A DNA stretch of 64,000 bases, from NCBI GenBank assembly GCA_050949705.1, contig JBMNGG010000011.1, positions 119,605-183,604 on the forward strand, read 5' to 3'. The translations under genes and the position numbers were made by a program. The stretch comes from JBMNGG01 sp050949705. GTDB taxonomy: Bacteria > Bacillota > Thermosediminibacteria > Thermosediminibacterales > Tepidanaerobacteraceae. The notes under the pieces were generated by a model that saw only the letters and a program-made list of their open reading frames with translations, made no database searches and was not told the DNA's origin. The first letter of the stretch is position 1. Every line of letters starts with the position of its first letter. Below are positions 54,828 through 63,432 of the stretch, in pieces.

Positions 54828-55964
54828 TTGGCAAAAAGAGATTATTACGAGGTCCTCGGTGTCGATAAAAATGCAACAGATGATGAGATAAAAAAAGCAT
54901 TTAGAAAGCTAGCAAGAAAATATCATCCTGATGTAAACAAAGATGATAAAAATGCTGCCGAGAAATTTAAAGAAATAGGAGAAGCCTATGAAGTTCTAAG
55001 AGACCCGGACAAACGAGCACGATATGATCAGTTTGGCCATGCCGGGTTTGGACAGGGAGGCTTTGATGCTGGGGATTTTGATTTTGGCAATTTTAGCGGT
55101 TTTGGTGGGGGTATCTTTGATGATATCTTTGATATGTTCGGCGGCGGATTCGGTCAAACACGTCGAAGAGGACCCGTTCGTGGGGCTGATTTAAGATATG
55201 ATATGGAAATAACATTAGAAGAAGCTGCTTTTGGTGTAGAAAAGGACATAGAGATTTTCCGCATGGAAGAATGTTATAAGTGTCATGGTACCGGTGCTAA
55301 ATCCGGTACCAAACCCAAAACTTGCCCCACCTGTCAAGGTTCGGGTCAAGTGAGAAAAGTTCAAAATCTTGGTCCTATGCAGTTTACTAATGTGACAACC
55401 TGCGGGAATTGTGGTGGAAGTGGCAAAATAGTCGAACAGCCATGTGAAAAATGTCATGGTTCTGGTCAGAGTAAGGTTAGTCGTAAAATTAATGTAAAGA
55501 TTCCTGCTGGTGTAGATACAGGTTCAAGATTACGTATGAGTGGTGAAGGAGAAGCTGGTGAATTAGGAGGTCCTCCAGGAGATTTATATATCATAATAAG
55601 GGTTAAACCCCATAAATTATTCATAAGACAGGGAGACGATCTTATTTACGAAGCACCAATATCCTTTGTCCAAGCAACTTTAGGTGATGAAATAGAAATA
55701 CCTACATTGGAAGAAAAGGTAAAGCTTAAAATACCCGAAGGCACTCAACCTGGAACCAGATTCAGATTAAAATCAAAGGGCATACAACATCTTAAAGGAT
55801 ATGGAAAGGGAGATCTCCACGTAAGAGTTAAAGTTGTAATACCCAAAAATTTAAATGATAAACAACGAGAGCTTCTATCAAAATTTGCCGAGATAAGCGG
55901 TGAAAATATAAAATCAACATCAAAAGGTTTTTTAGGAAAAATGAAAGATGCTTTTGGTGTTTGA
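54828..55964 (+). CDS. dnaJ: Chaperone DnaJ (Hsp40)
   Basis: The 378-residue class A J-protein has the J domain with HPD (KYHPDVNKDD) and a Gly/Phe-rich linker. Four CxxCxGxG zinc motifs follow (CYKCHGTG, CPTCQGSG, CGNCGGSG, CEKCHGSG), then the C-terminal substrate domains. It stimulates DnaK ATPase and delivers clients. It starts with TTG at 54828 behind GGAGTGATG. prmA begins 14 bases after its stop codon. Confidence 0.97.
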   Translation: MAKRDYYEVLGVDKNATDDEIKKAFRKLARKYHPDVNKDDKNAAEKFKEIGEAYEVLRDPDKRARYDQFGHAGFGQGGFDAGDFDFGNFSGFGGGIFDDIFDMFGGGFGQTRRRGPVRGADLRYDMEITLEEAAFGVEKDIEIFRMEECYKCHGTGAKSGTKPKTCPTCQGSGQVRKVQNLGPMQFTNVTTCGNCGGSGKIVEQPCEKCHGSGQSKVSRKINVKIPAGVDTGSRLRMSGEGEAGELGGPPGDLYIIIRVKPHKLFIRQGDDLIYEAPISFVQATLGDEIEIPTLEEKVKLKIPEGTQPGTRFRLKSKGIQHLKGYGKGDLHVRVKVVIPKNLNDKQRELLSKFAEISGENIKSTSKGFLGKMKDAFGV

Positions 55965-55978
55965 CCAGGAGGGTTTAA

Positions 55979-56924
55979 ATGAATTGGGTAGAACTTAAGG
56001 TAAAGACTACTACCGAAGCCATCGAAGCCGTATCAAATATTTTTTATGAAGCGGGTGTCACTGGGGTGGTAATTGAAGACCCCAAGATTTTCCTTAGACC
56101 CCATGATAGTGATGAATGGGATTATATGGATATTCCTGAAGACTTGGATTTTGAGGTAGCCCACGTTACCGGCTATTTGATCGAAGATAGCAGTCTTGCT
56201 GAAAGAACACAAGTGATTAAAGATAGAATTAAGCAACTTCCTAGTTACGGCTTAAATATTGGTAAAGGCGAGGTGGCTTTAACCACAATTTCCGAAGCTG
56301 ATTGGAGTGAAGCTTGGAAAAAGTATTATAAACCTACCCAAATCGGTAAACGGCTTGTTATTAAGCCTTCTTGGGAAGCATATACCCCTAAATCCGATGA
56401 AGTAATTGTCGAATTGGATCCTGGTATGGCTTTTGGTACTGGGACTCATGAAAGCACTATTTTGTGTTTAGAGATATTAGAAAAATATATAAAAGATGAT
56501 GTAACCGTTATTGATGTTGGTTGTGGTTCTGGGATATTGTCTTTAGCTGCAGGTAAACTTGGAGCAAAACAAATATTGGCTATAGATAATGACGATAATG
56601 CTGTGCGGATTGCGCGAGAAAATGCTAAAAGAAACGATTTGGATGAGCTGTATAGAGGTTATAAAGGGTGATAAGCTAAAAAATGTCGATTTTAAGGCAG
56701 ATATTATAGTATCAAATATAATTGCCGATGTGATTATTGAATTGACTAAAGACGTAGCCTTAAATTTAAAAGACCATGGTGTTTTTATTGCATCAGGAAT
56801 AATAAAAGGTCGGAAATCTTCTGTAATAGAAGCTCTAGAAAGAAATGGATTTGATCTTATAAAAGAATTCGAAAAGGGCGAATGGGTTGCGTTAGTCTCT
56901 TCACAAGCCCCCATCGGCGATTGA
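55979..56924 (+). CDS. prmA: Ribosomal protein L11 methyltransferase, frameshifted
   Basis: PrmA trimethylates ribosomal protein L11 with SAM. The first frame (55979-56671) has the N-terminal domain and the SAM site (LDPGMAFGTGTHESTILCLE, VIDVGCGSGILSLAAGKLGA) and stops at a TGA after NDLDELYRGYKG. The +1 frame continues the same domain (IEVIKGDKLKNVDFKADIIV, SNIIADVIIELTKDV) to 56924. Dropping one base around GAGCTGTATAGAGG (about 56648-56656) restores DELIEVIKG. This break is not in a long homopolymer. It is part of the heat-shock/RNA-modification gene run. Confidence 0.85.
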
Positions 56925-56939
56925 TGGGGGGATATTTTT
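56908..56939 (+). terminator. Hairpin with T run at the prmA/rsmE junction
   Basis: CCCCCATC (56908-56915) pairs with GATGGGGG (56923-56930), followed by ATATTTTT. It covers the prmA stop codon and the G-rich ribosome site of rsmE. It may be a partial terminator or control rsmE translation. Confidence 0.5.
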
Positions 56940-57688
56940 GCCTAGGTTTTTTGTTTTTCGTGAATTTAGTCATAAATGAAGAATTTATTATGTCAGGTGA
57001 AGATGCGCATCACATAATTAAGGTTTTACGACATCGCACTGGAGATACAATAAAATTATCTAATGGTAAAAACATAGAAAGTATTGGGGTTATTTTGGAT
57101 GTTAATCCTAAGGCTACTGAAATAAAACTCAAAATCCTGGAGAAAAATATAGTACAAGGTACAAAACCCATTATTAGTCTATTTCAAGGCTTGCCCAAAA
57201 AGGATAAATTCGAATGGATTATTCAGAAAAACACCGAAATTGGAGTGAGCACTATTACTCCAGTTCTGACAAAAAGGACTATTGTTGATATTGACAAAGC
57301 AAAAATTAATCGTCGAAAAGAACGCTGGTGTAAAATAGCAAAAGAAGCTGCGAAACAATGCATGAGAATGGACATACCAGAAATTGCTCATGTAACGACT
57401 TTTGAATCAAGTCTCAAAATGATTAAAAATAACCAATTAAGTATAATACCCTGGGAACAGGAAAAAGGAGTCCCACTAAAAAAAGTTATAATGGATTTGC
57501 CTAGGGGTATCACAACAATTGCAGTATATATCGGACCTGAAGGCGGTTTTACGGAAGAAGAGGTAGAAAATGCAAAAAAAGAGGGAGCCATACCAGTTAG
57601 CTTGGGACCTAGAATCTTAAGAACGGAAACTGCAGGTTTAGTAACATGCAGTTTGATAATGTATGAACTCGGTAATTTAGGAGGTTAA
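56938..57688 (+). CDS. rsmE: 16S rRNA m3U1498 methyltransferase RsmE, frameshifted near the N-terminus
   Basis: RsmE is a SPOUT-class enzyme that methylates U1498 of 16S rRNA. A TTG at 56938 begins the expected N-terminus (PRFFVFREFSHK), but a TGA follows at once. The +1 frame carries on with NEEFIMSGEDAHHIIKVLR and runs to the end with the SPOUT knot (VYIGPEGGFTEEEV, LGPRILRTETAGLV). Removing one A near CATAAATGAAG (about 56985-56990) would fuse the parts. The open frame extending upstream to 56882 overlaps prmA and is not the true start. Confidence 0.85.
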
Positions 57689-57691
57689 GAA

Positions 57692-59000
57692 TTGCCAAAA
57701 GTAGCCTTTTATACTTTAGGGTGTAAAGTAAATCAATATGAATCTGATGCAATGGCTGAACTCTTTTTAAAGCGGGGTTATGAAGTTGTGGAATTCAATG
57801 ATAAAGCTGATATTTATGTAATAAACACCTGTGATGTTACAAATGAAAGTGCTAGAAAGTCCAGACAGATTATAAGAAAAGCTTCACGAAAAAATCCTGA
57901 AGCTAAAGTTGCAGTAGTGGGATGTTATGCTCAATTAGAGCATGACGAAGTTTTAAAGTTACCCGGGGTTTCAGTAGTTGTAGGAACAAAGGACCGGAAT
58001 AGTATTGTCGATTTAGTAGAAAAAGCAAATAAAGACGATTCTCCAGTGATTGCCGTTGAAGATATAATGAAAGAGAGAGCTTTTGAAGAAATCGCATTTA
58101 AAGGCTCACCGTCAAAAAACAAGAGCATTTTTAAAAATACAAGATGGATGTAATATGTTTTGTTCCTACTGTATAATTCCATATGCAAGAGGGCCCTTAC
58201 GGAGTCGGCCTATTGAAAGTATTATTACCGAAGCCCAAAACCTTTCTAAAGACGGTTTTAAGGAAATTGTATTGACCGGAATCCATTTAGGACTATACGG
58301 TTTTGACTTCAATGACGGAAAAAAGCATTTATCTGAAGTTATTGGGAGATTGTCACAAGTAGATGGAATAGAGAGAATTCGGCTTAGCTCAATTGAGGCA
58401 ATAGAACTTACTGATGATTTTTTAGACGATTTATTAAAAACAAAGAGTTTTTGCCACCATTTTCACATCCCTCTCCAAAGCGGATGTGATTCAGTGCTTT
58501 TTCGAATGAACCGTCGCTATACTACAAACAATATCAGAGAACGGATAAAACATATTAGAAGTATAATGCCTGATGTATCTATCACTACTGACGTGATTGT
58601 AGGTTTTCCTGGTGAAACTGAAGAGGAATTCCTACAGACTAAAAATTTTGTCAGAGAAATGAAATTTTCCAAGCTGCATGTATTTCCCTTTTCAGCTAAA
58701 CAAGGAACAGCTGCTGCAAAAATGCCTAATCAAATTAAAAAGAGTATAAAAAGTGAAAGAGCACACGAATTAATACAATTAAGTGATGAGCTTGAAAGAG
58801 AATTTCGTAGGCACTTTGTAAGTACCATAAAAGAAGTATTATTTGAGGAAAAGAAGAACAATGATATTTATGAAGGACTTACGGAAAATTATATAAAAGT
58901 TATAGTACAATCCGATAAAAACCTTCACAATAAAATACTAACAGTAAGATTGGAAGAAAACCTTAAAGATTATATTTACGGCAGTTTAATAAAAATTTAA
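57692..59000 (+). CDS. mtaB: tRNA ct6A37 methylthiotransferase MtaB, frameshifted
   Basis: MtaB adds a methylthio group to t6A37 of tRNAs, using two 4Fe-4S clusters. The first frame (57692-58153) has the UPF0004 domain (AFYTLGCKVNQYESDAMAEL; VINTCDVTNESARKSRQIIR; AVVGCYAQLEHDE). The second frame (functional from about 58120) has the radical SAM core (FLKIQDGCNMFCSYCIIPYA, IVLTGIHLGLYG, PLQSGCDSVLFRMNR) and a TRAM-like end. One extra A in the run CAAAAAAC near 58116-58122 explains the break. It lies 3 bases after rsmE. Confidence 0.87.
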
Positions 59001-59083
59001 TATAAAGCAGGAAATATACACTTAAATGTGGAATAATCTTTAATTGAACAAACGATTACTATTAATAAAGGAGGTGGGATTAT

Positions 59084-59425
59084 ATGGACTGTATCTTTTG
59101 TAAGATTGCAAATCACGAAATACCGGCCAAGATTATGCATGAAGATGAAGATATTATATCATTTCAAGATGCTAATCCCCAAGCACCTATCCATCTCCTT
59201 ATAGTACCGAAAAAGCATATACCATCTATTATGGAAATTAGTGATGATGATAGAGAATTAATGAATAAAATCGTCAAAGTGGCACAAAAACTTGCCAAGA
59301 GTAATAACCTAGATAAAAAAGGATTTAGGCTAGTAGTTAATATAGGCAATGAGGGGGGGCAAACCGTTAACCATCTGCACTTTCACTTATTAGGCGGTAG
59401 ATTTATGACATGGCCTCCCGGCTGA
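59084..59425 (+). CDS. HIT-family nucleotide-binding protein (HinT-like)
   Basis: The 113-residue protein has the histidine triad NHLHFHLLGG near the C-terminus and CIFCKIANHEIPAKIMHED at the N-terminus, the HinT pattern of nucleoside phosphoramidases. It ends in FMTWPPG. It has a strong AAGGAGGTGG ribosome site. Its place between mtaB and rpsU is common in Firmicutes. Confidence 0.93.
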   Translation: MDCIFCKIANHEIPAKIMHEDEDIISFQDANPQAPIHLLIVPKKHIPSIMEISDDDRELMNKIVKVAQKLAKSNNLDKKGFRLVVNIGNEGGQTVNHLHFHLLGGRFMTWPPG

Positions 59426-59525
59426 TATTGACGATAGTTGGATTTAGTTTTATAATTAACATATTACTTTTTTAAAAATTAAGATGTTGATGTAGCAGAA
59501 CGAGCAGCGGAGGGAGGGAATTTAA

Positions 59526-59708
59526 ATGTCAGAAATAAGAGTGGGGGAAAACGAATCATTGGACAATGCACTTCGCAGATTTAAGAGAAAGTGCCAAAGG
59601 TCCGGAGTGCTGTCTGAGGTTAGAAAAAGAGAGCATTATGAAAAACCCAGTGTAAGGCGGAAGAAAAAATCCGAAGCCGCTCGCAAGAGAAAATATCGTA
59701 AATTTTAA
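59526..59708 (+). CDS. rpsU: Small ribosomal subunit protein bS21
   Basis: The 60-residue basic protein (SEIRVGENESLDNALRRFKR and a lysine/arginine-rich tail ending RKRKYRKF) is standard bS21, which aids initiation. yqeY begins 11 bases downstream, so the two are co-transcribed. Confidence 0.96.
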   Translation: MSEIRVGENESLDNALRRFKRKCQRSGVLSEVRKREHYEKPSVRRKKKSEAARKRKYRKF

Positions 59709-59719
59709 GGAGCGATAAC

Positions 59720-60162
59720 ATGTCGATAAAGGATATGTTAAACCAAGATATGAAGGCTTCATTAAAAGCTGGTCAAAAAGCCAGGCTTTCTGTAATACGA
59801 ATGGCCAAATCAGCTATTCTTTACGCAGAAAAAGAAAAACTTCATGAGCTAGATGATGAAGAAATAATTGAAGTACTTTTTAAGGAAGTTAAAAAAGAAA
59901 AAACGATATAACTGAATACGAGCGACTGGGAAAAACAGAAATTGTAGAAAATCTGAAACAGGAGATAGATATCCTCTCTAGTTATCTCCCTCAGCAATTA
60001 ACCGATAAAGAAGTAGAAGAATTGGTTCGCCAGACTATTTTTGAAGTTGGAGCGAATAGCATAAAAGACATGGGTAAAGTTATGGGTGCTATTATGCCAA
60101 AAGTAAAAGGTCGGGCTGATGGCAGCTTGATTAGCAGTATGGTGAAAAAATTATTACAATAA
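59720..60162 (+). CDS. yqeY: YqeY/GatB-domain protein, frameshifted
   Basis: The ~147-residue protein resembles the tRNA-binding C-terminal domain of GatB. The first frame (SIKDMLNQDMKASLKAGQKA to EVLFKEVKK) stops at 59911. The -1 frame continues with NDITEYERLGKTEIVENLKQ, SSYLPQQLTDKEVEELVRQ and GKVMGAIMPKVKGRADGSLI to the TAA at 60160-60162. One A missing from the run near 59891-59896 or 59898-59903 explains it. It follows rpsU and ends before a strong terminator. Confidence 0.85.
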
Positions 60163-60163
60163 C

Positions 60164-60203
60164 TAAAAAGCTTGGTATCCAAAGATAGATGCCAAGCTTT
60201 TTC
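60164..60203 (+). terminator. Intrinsic terminator after rpsU-yqeY
   Basis: AAAAAGCTTGG (60165-60175) and CCAAGCTTTTT (60192-60202) form an 11-bp stem ending in a T run. Confidence 0.9.
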
Positions 60204-60250
60204 AACAATATATCAGTGTTGCTGTTTTTAAGATTTTGGGGGAAGAGAAT

Positions 60251-61557
60251 ATGAAATCAAAAAAATTGCTGATAATTGCATTTGTTTTATGTTTATTAAC
60301 TGTATATAGCCAACATACTGTAGTTGCAAGTCCTGACAACAATCCAGAATATGTTTCGGTTATCCCGATAAAAGGTATAATTAACCGAGGCATGGCTGCA
60401 TTTGTTGAAAGAGGAATACGGGAAGCAGAAGAGGGCAAGGCTAAAGCCTTGGTATTTGAAATAAGCACACCTGGTGGTGAAATAGGATCAGCTGTGCAAA
60501 TAAGTAAAGCTATTTTAAATACATCAATTCCAACAGTTAGCTTTATTAATAGCGAAGCTACATCAGCAGGTGTTATTATTGCAATTTCTGCAGATACCAT
60601 TACTGCTGTTCCTGGAGCCACCATTGGTGCCGCAGAAACAAGGCCAAATGAAGAAAAGTATATATCATATTGGTCTTCCGCTCTAAGAAGTACTGCCGAA
60701 ACTACCGGTCGGGACCCAGAGTTAGTGGCTGCAATGGCCGATGCTGATGTAGTTATAGAAGGTGTTAAAGAAAAAGGTAAAATTCTTTCACTTACAACTG
60801 GCGAAGCTTTAGAATTAGGTCTTATAGATAGACAAATTAGCAATATTAATGAACTTATAAAAGAAATGGGGATATTAGAAAATCCAGATTTAGCAAATAT
60901 ATTTGTTCAACAAATGAGTTTTCTAGAAAAAATATCACATTTTGCTACGAATCCTTATATAGCACCATTTCTTTTGACAATAGGTATTGTTGGTACAGTA
61001 GTGGAAATTTTAACACCAGGCTTTGGAATCCCTGGTATGATAGGGCTTATTGCCTTTGGACTATTTTTTGGTGGTAATATTTTGGCAGGAGCCACATCAT
61101 TTTGGGTTTTAGGTTTGTTTATACTTGGGATACTGTTGTTATTAATCGAGGTGTTTATCCCAGGCTTTGGCTTTTTTTGGTATTGCGGGTATATTTTCTA
61201 TCTTTGGGAGTGTAATAATGGCTTTCCCCAACATAGAGCAGGCTTTAATTTCCATTTTGGTATCTTTAATAATAAGCAGCGTAATTATATATTTTATGGT
61301 AAAATATCTAATAAAGGCTCCATTATTTGATCGTATTATTTTGGGAACAAAACAAGAAATATCTGAAGGATATACGGTTTCTGATAAGGACTTATCACAT
61401 CTTACAGGAGCAAAGGGCAAGGCTGTTACTCTCACTAAGACCCGCCGGCGCCGCTATGATAAACGAAAAAAAGTATGATGTTCTAACAGAAGGGGAATTT
61501 GTTCCGAAAGATTCGGAGATTATTGTCGTTAGAGTTGAAGGAAGCAAAATCATATAG
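60251..61557 (+). CDS. NfeD-family membrane serine protease, two frameshifts
   Basis: This is the long form of NfeD: a signal peptide, a ClpP-class (SDH) domain (VFEISTPGGEIGSAVQISKA, SFINSEATSAGVIIAISADT), four membrane helices (LTIGIVGTVVEILTPGFGIP and on) and a C-terminal OB-fold domain. The first frame is intact to about 61170 (FIPGFGF). One extra T in a T run shifts it to FGIAGIFSIFGSVIMAFPNI, and a second +1 shift near 61426-61432 leads to SLRPAGAAMINEKKYDVLTE and the end at 61557. It forms an operon with floA, the known nfeD-flotillin pairing. ATG 60251 follows GGGGGAAG. Confidence 0.85.
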
Positions 61558-61586
61558 TAAAGAAGAATTAAAAAGGAGAGTGTGTT

Positions 61587-62582
61587 ATGGAAGCAATTAT
61601 AGGTTTGCTCTTAACCATTGCTTTAATATTTATAGCCATTACGGTGCTTTTGAGTTTTGTCCCTCTGGGACTATGGATCTCGGCTCTGGCAGCCGGAGTA
61701 AAAATAGGGATATTTAATTTGGTAGGTATGAGACTTCGCAGAGTACCTCCTGCCAAAATCGTAAACCCTCTGATAAAGGCTGTAAAAGCCGGTTTGGCCG
61801 GAGAAGTTAATAAACTTGAAGCTCACTATTTGGCAGGCGGAAATGTTGATCGTGTGGTAAATGCTCTTATTGCTGCCCAAAGGGCGGAGATTCCCCTGAC
61901 ATTTGAGCGAGCTGCAGCTATAGATTTAGCTGGTCGAAATGTTCTTGAAGCAGTCCAAATGAGTGTAAATCCAAAGGTTATTGAAACACCCACAGTAGCT
62001 GCAGTAGCAAAAGATGGTATCGAGGTAAAGGCAAAAGCACGGGTTACAGTGAGAGCAAATATAGACAGGTTAGTAGGAGGAGCTGGCGAGGAGACTATTA
62101 TCGCAAGGGTCGGTGAAGGTATTGTTACGACTGTTGGTTCTTCTGAAAGCCACAAGGCTGTTTTGGAAAATCCGGACTCGATTTCTAATACCGTATTAGA
62201 TAAGGGCCTTGATGCAGGAACCGCGTTTGAAATCCTATCTATCGATGTTGCAGATGTTGATGTGGGTAGAAACATTGGTGCAGAATTACAGACCGACCAG
62301 GCAGAGGCCGATAAACGCATAGCTCAAGCTAGGGCTGAAGAACGTCGAGCAATGGCAGTAGCAAGAGAACAAGAAATGAAGGCCTTTGTTCAGGAAATGA
62401 GAGGTAAGGTAGTAGAAGCCGAAGCAGAGGTTCCAAAAGCCATGGCAGAAGCCTTAAGACAAGGGAAGCTTGGAGTTATGGATTATTACAATATGAGAAA
62501 TATTATGGCTGATACACAAATGAGGGATTCCATTTCTAAATTAGGAACAAGAGGACGATACCGACAAGCAGGATCAGGATAA
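61587..62582 (+). CDS. floA: Flotillin-like protein FloA
   Basis: The 331-residue protein has an N-terminal hairpin membrane anchor (IIGLLLTIALIFIAITVLLS), a long SPFH-like body (VRANIDRLVGGAGEETIIAR) and an alanine/glutamate-rich coiled coil (RIAQARAEERRAMAVAREQE). It organises functional membrane microdomains and acts with NfeD. It is 29 bases after nfeD and 6 before the next gene, so all should be one transcript. The frame is intact. Confidence 0.95.
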   Translation: MEAIIGLLLTIALIFIAITVLLSFVPLGLWISALAAGVKIGIFNLVGMRLRRVPPAKIVNPLIKAVKAGLAGEVNKLEAHYLAGGNVDRVVNALIAAQRAEIPLTFERAAAIDLAGRNVLEAVQMSVNPKVIETPTVAAVAKDGIEVKAKARVTVRANIDRLVGGAGEETIIARVGEGIVTTVGSSESHKAVLENPDSISNTVLDKGLDAGTAFEILSIDVADVDVGRNIGAELQTDQAEADKRIAQARAEERRAMAVAREQEMKAFVQEMRGKVVEAEAEVPKAMAEALRQGKLGVMDYYNMRNIMADTQMRDSISKLGTRGRYRQAGSG

Positions 62583-62588
62583 GCGCGG

Positions 62589-63006
62589 GTGATAGAAGTG
62601 GGAAATCTTTTTCTTCTGATTCTATTCGTAATTCTACGTTCAGTAATTGGGAGCCTTTCTAGTTCTCAAAAGAAACAAACGCCACCTACACCAAGAAGGC
62701 CTCAAACTCAAAGTAAAAGCGAGGATCATCCTTTTTATCCTATACCAGATTTTGTCCCAACAACTGTGGAAGAACCGAAAATGAAAAAATTCTAAGCCCG
62801 AGCTTTCCATTAAACCGATAAAAGCAGTGAAGTTATCCTCTGAAGAAAATAGAAAAGAAAAAGTAATATCAGATATTCAAACAAAAACAGATACAGAAAC
62901 AGAAATAACGATTTCTGACCTTATCACACAAGATAATATTCTTCGAGGTATTATACTTCAGGAAATACTATCACCGCCGAAAGCTATAGCCCAAAGACAA
63001 CGTTAA
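62589..63006 (+). CDS. Unknown single-pass membrane protein downstream of floA, frameshifted
   Basis: The first frame (62589-62795) has a membrane helix (LFLLILFVILRSVIGSL) and a proline/threonine/lysine-rich stretch (KKQTPPTPRRPQTQSKSEDH). It stops after EPKMKKF. The +1 frame continues as NSKPELSIKPIKAVKLSSEE and ends with ILRGIILQEILSPPKAIAQR at 63006. One extra A in ATGAAAAAATTC (near 62784-62790) explains the break. The C-terminal I-L-x-E-I-L-x-P-P-K-A motif is probably functional. Its position between floA and yqfC corresponds to yqfB of Bacillus, but I see no clear sequence similarity. The function is unknown. Confidence 0.65.
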
Positions 63007-63144
63007 TTTGATTAAACTTATAAGTTTGATAGAAAACCCTAATGTCAATAAGACTAGGGTTTTTCTTTTTCTATTTTGTAATGAAAACATACCAAACCGA
63101 ATAAATTTAAAATAAGCTCGATAATTAACGAAGGAGATAAGTTT

Positions 63145-63414
63145 ATGAAAGAAGGTATTAGGCGTAGAATATCTGATGTACTTGATTTGCCGCCAGACAT
63201 CATATTAAATGTACCACGTGTTGTTATTACAGGCAAAATAGCTGTATTTGTTGAAAACCATAAGGGAATTATTGAATATAATTCTCAATTGGTTAAAATA
63301 AACACCCCTATTGGAGTAGTATGTGTAAAAGGTCAGGATTTACTGATAAAGACTATTATATCCGATGAAATTACTATTGAGGGGCAAATAAAGGTCATCG
63401 AATTTGAGGAATGA
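63145..63414 (+). CDS. yqfC: Sporulation protein YqfC
   Basis: The 89-residue protein matches YqfC in length and pattern: RRISDVLDLPPDIILNVPRV, ITGKIAVFVENHKGIIEYNS, VCVKGQDLLIKTIISDEITI. YqfC is a mother-cell, sigma-E-dependent sporulation protein of unknown biochemical role. It has GAAGGAG upstream. It lies 18 bases before yqfD, the conserved order. Confidence 0.9.
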   Translation: MKEGIRRRISDVLDLPPDIILNVPRVVITGKIAVFVENHKGIIEYNSQLVKINTPIGVVCVKGQDLLIKTIISDEITIEGQIKVIEFEE

Positions 63415-63432
63415 GAATTAGGGGGTGTTGTT

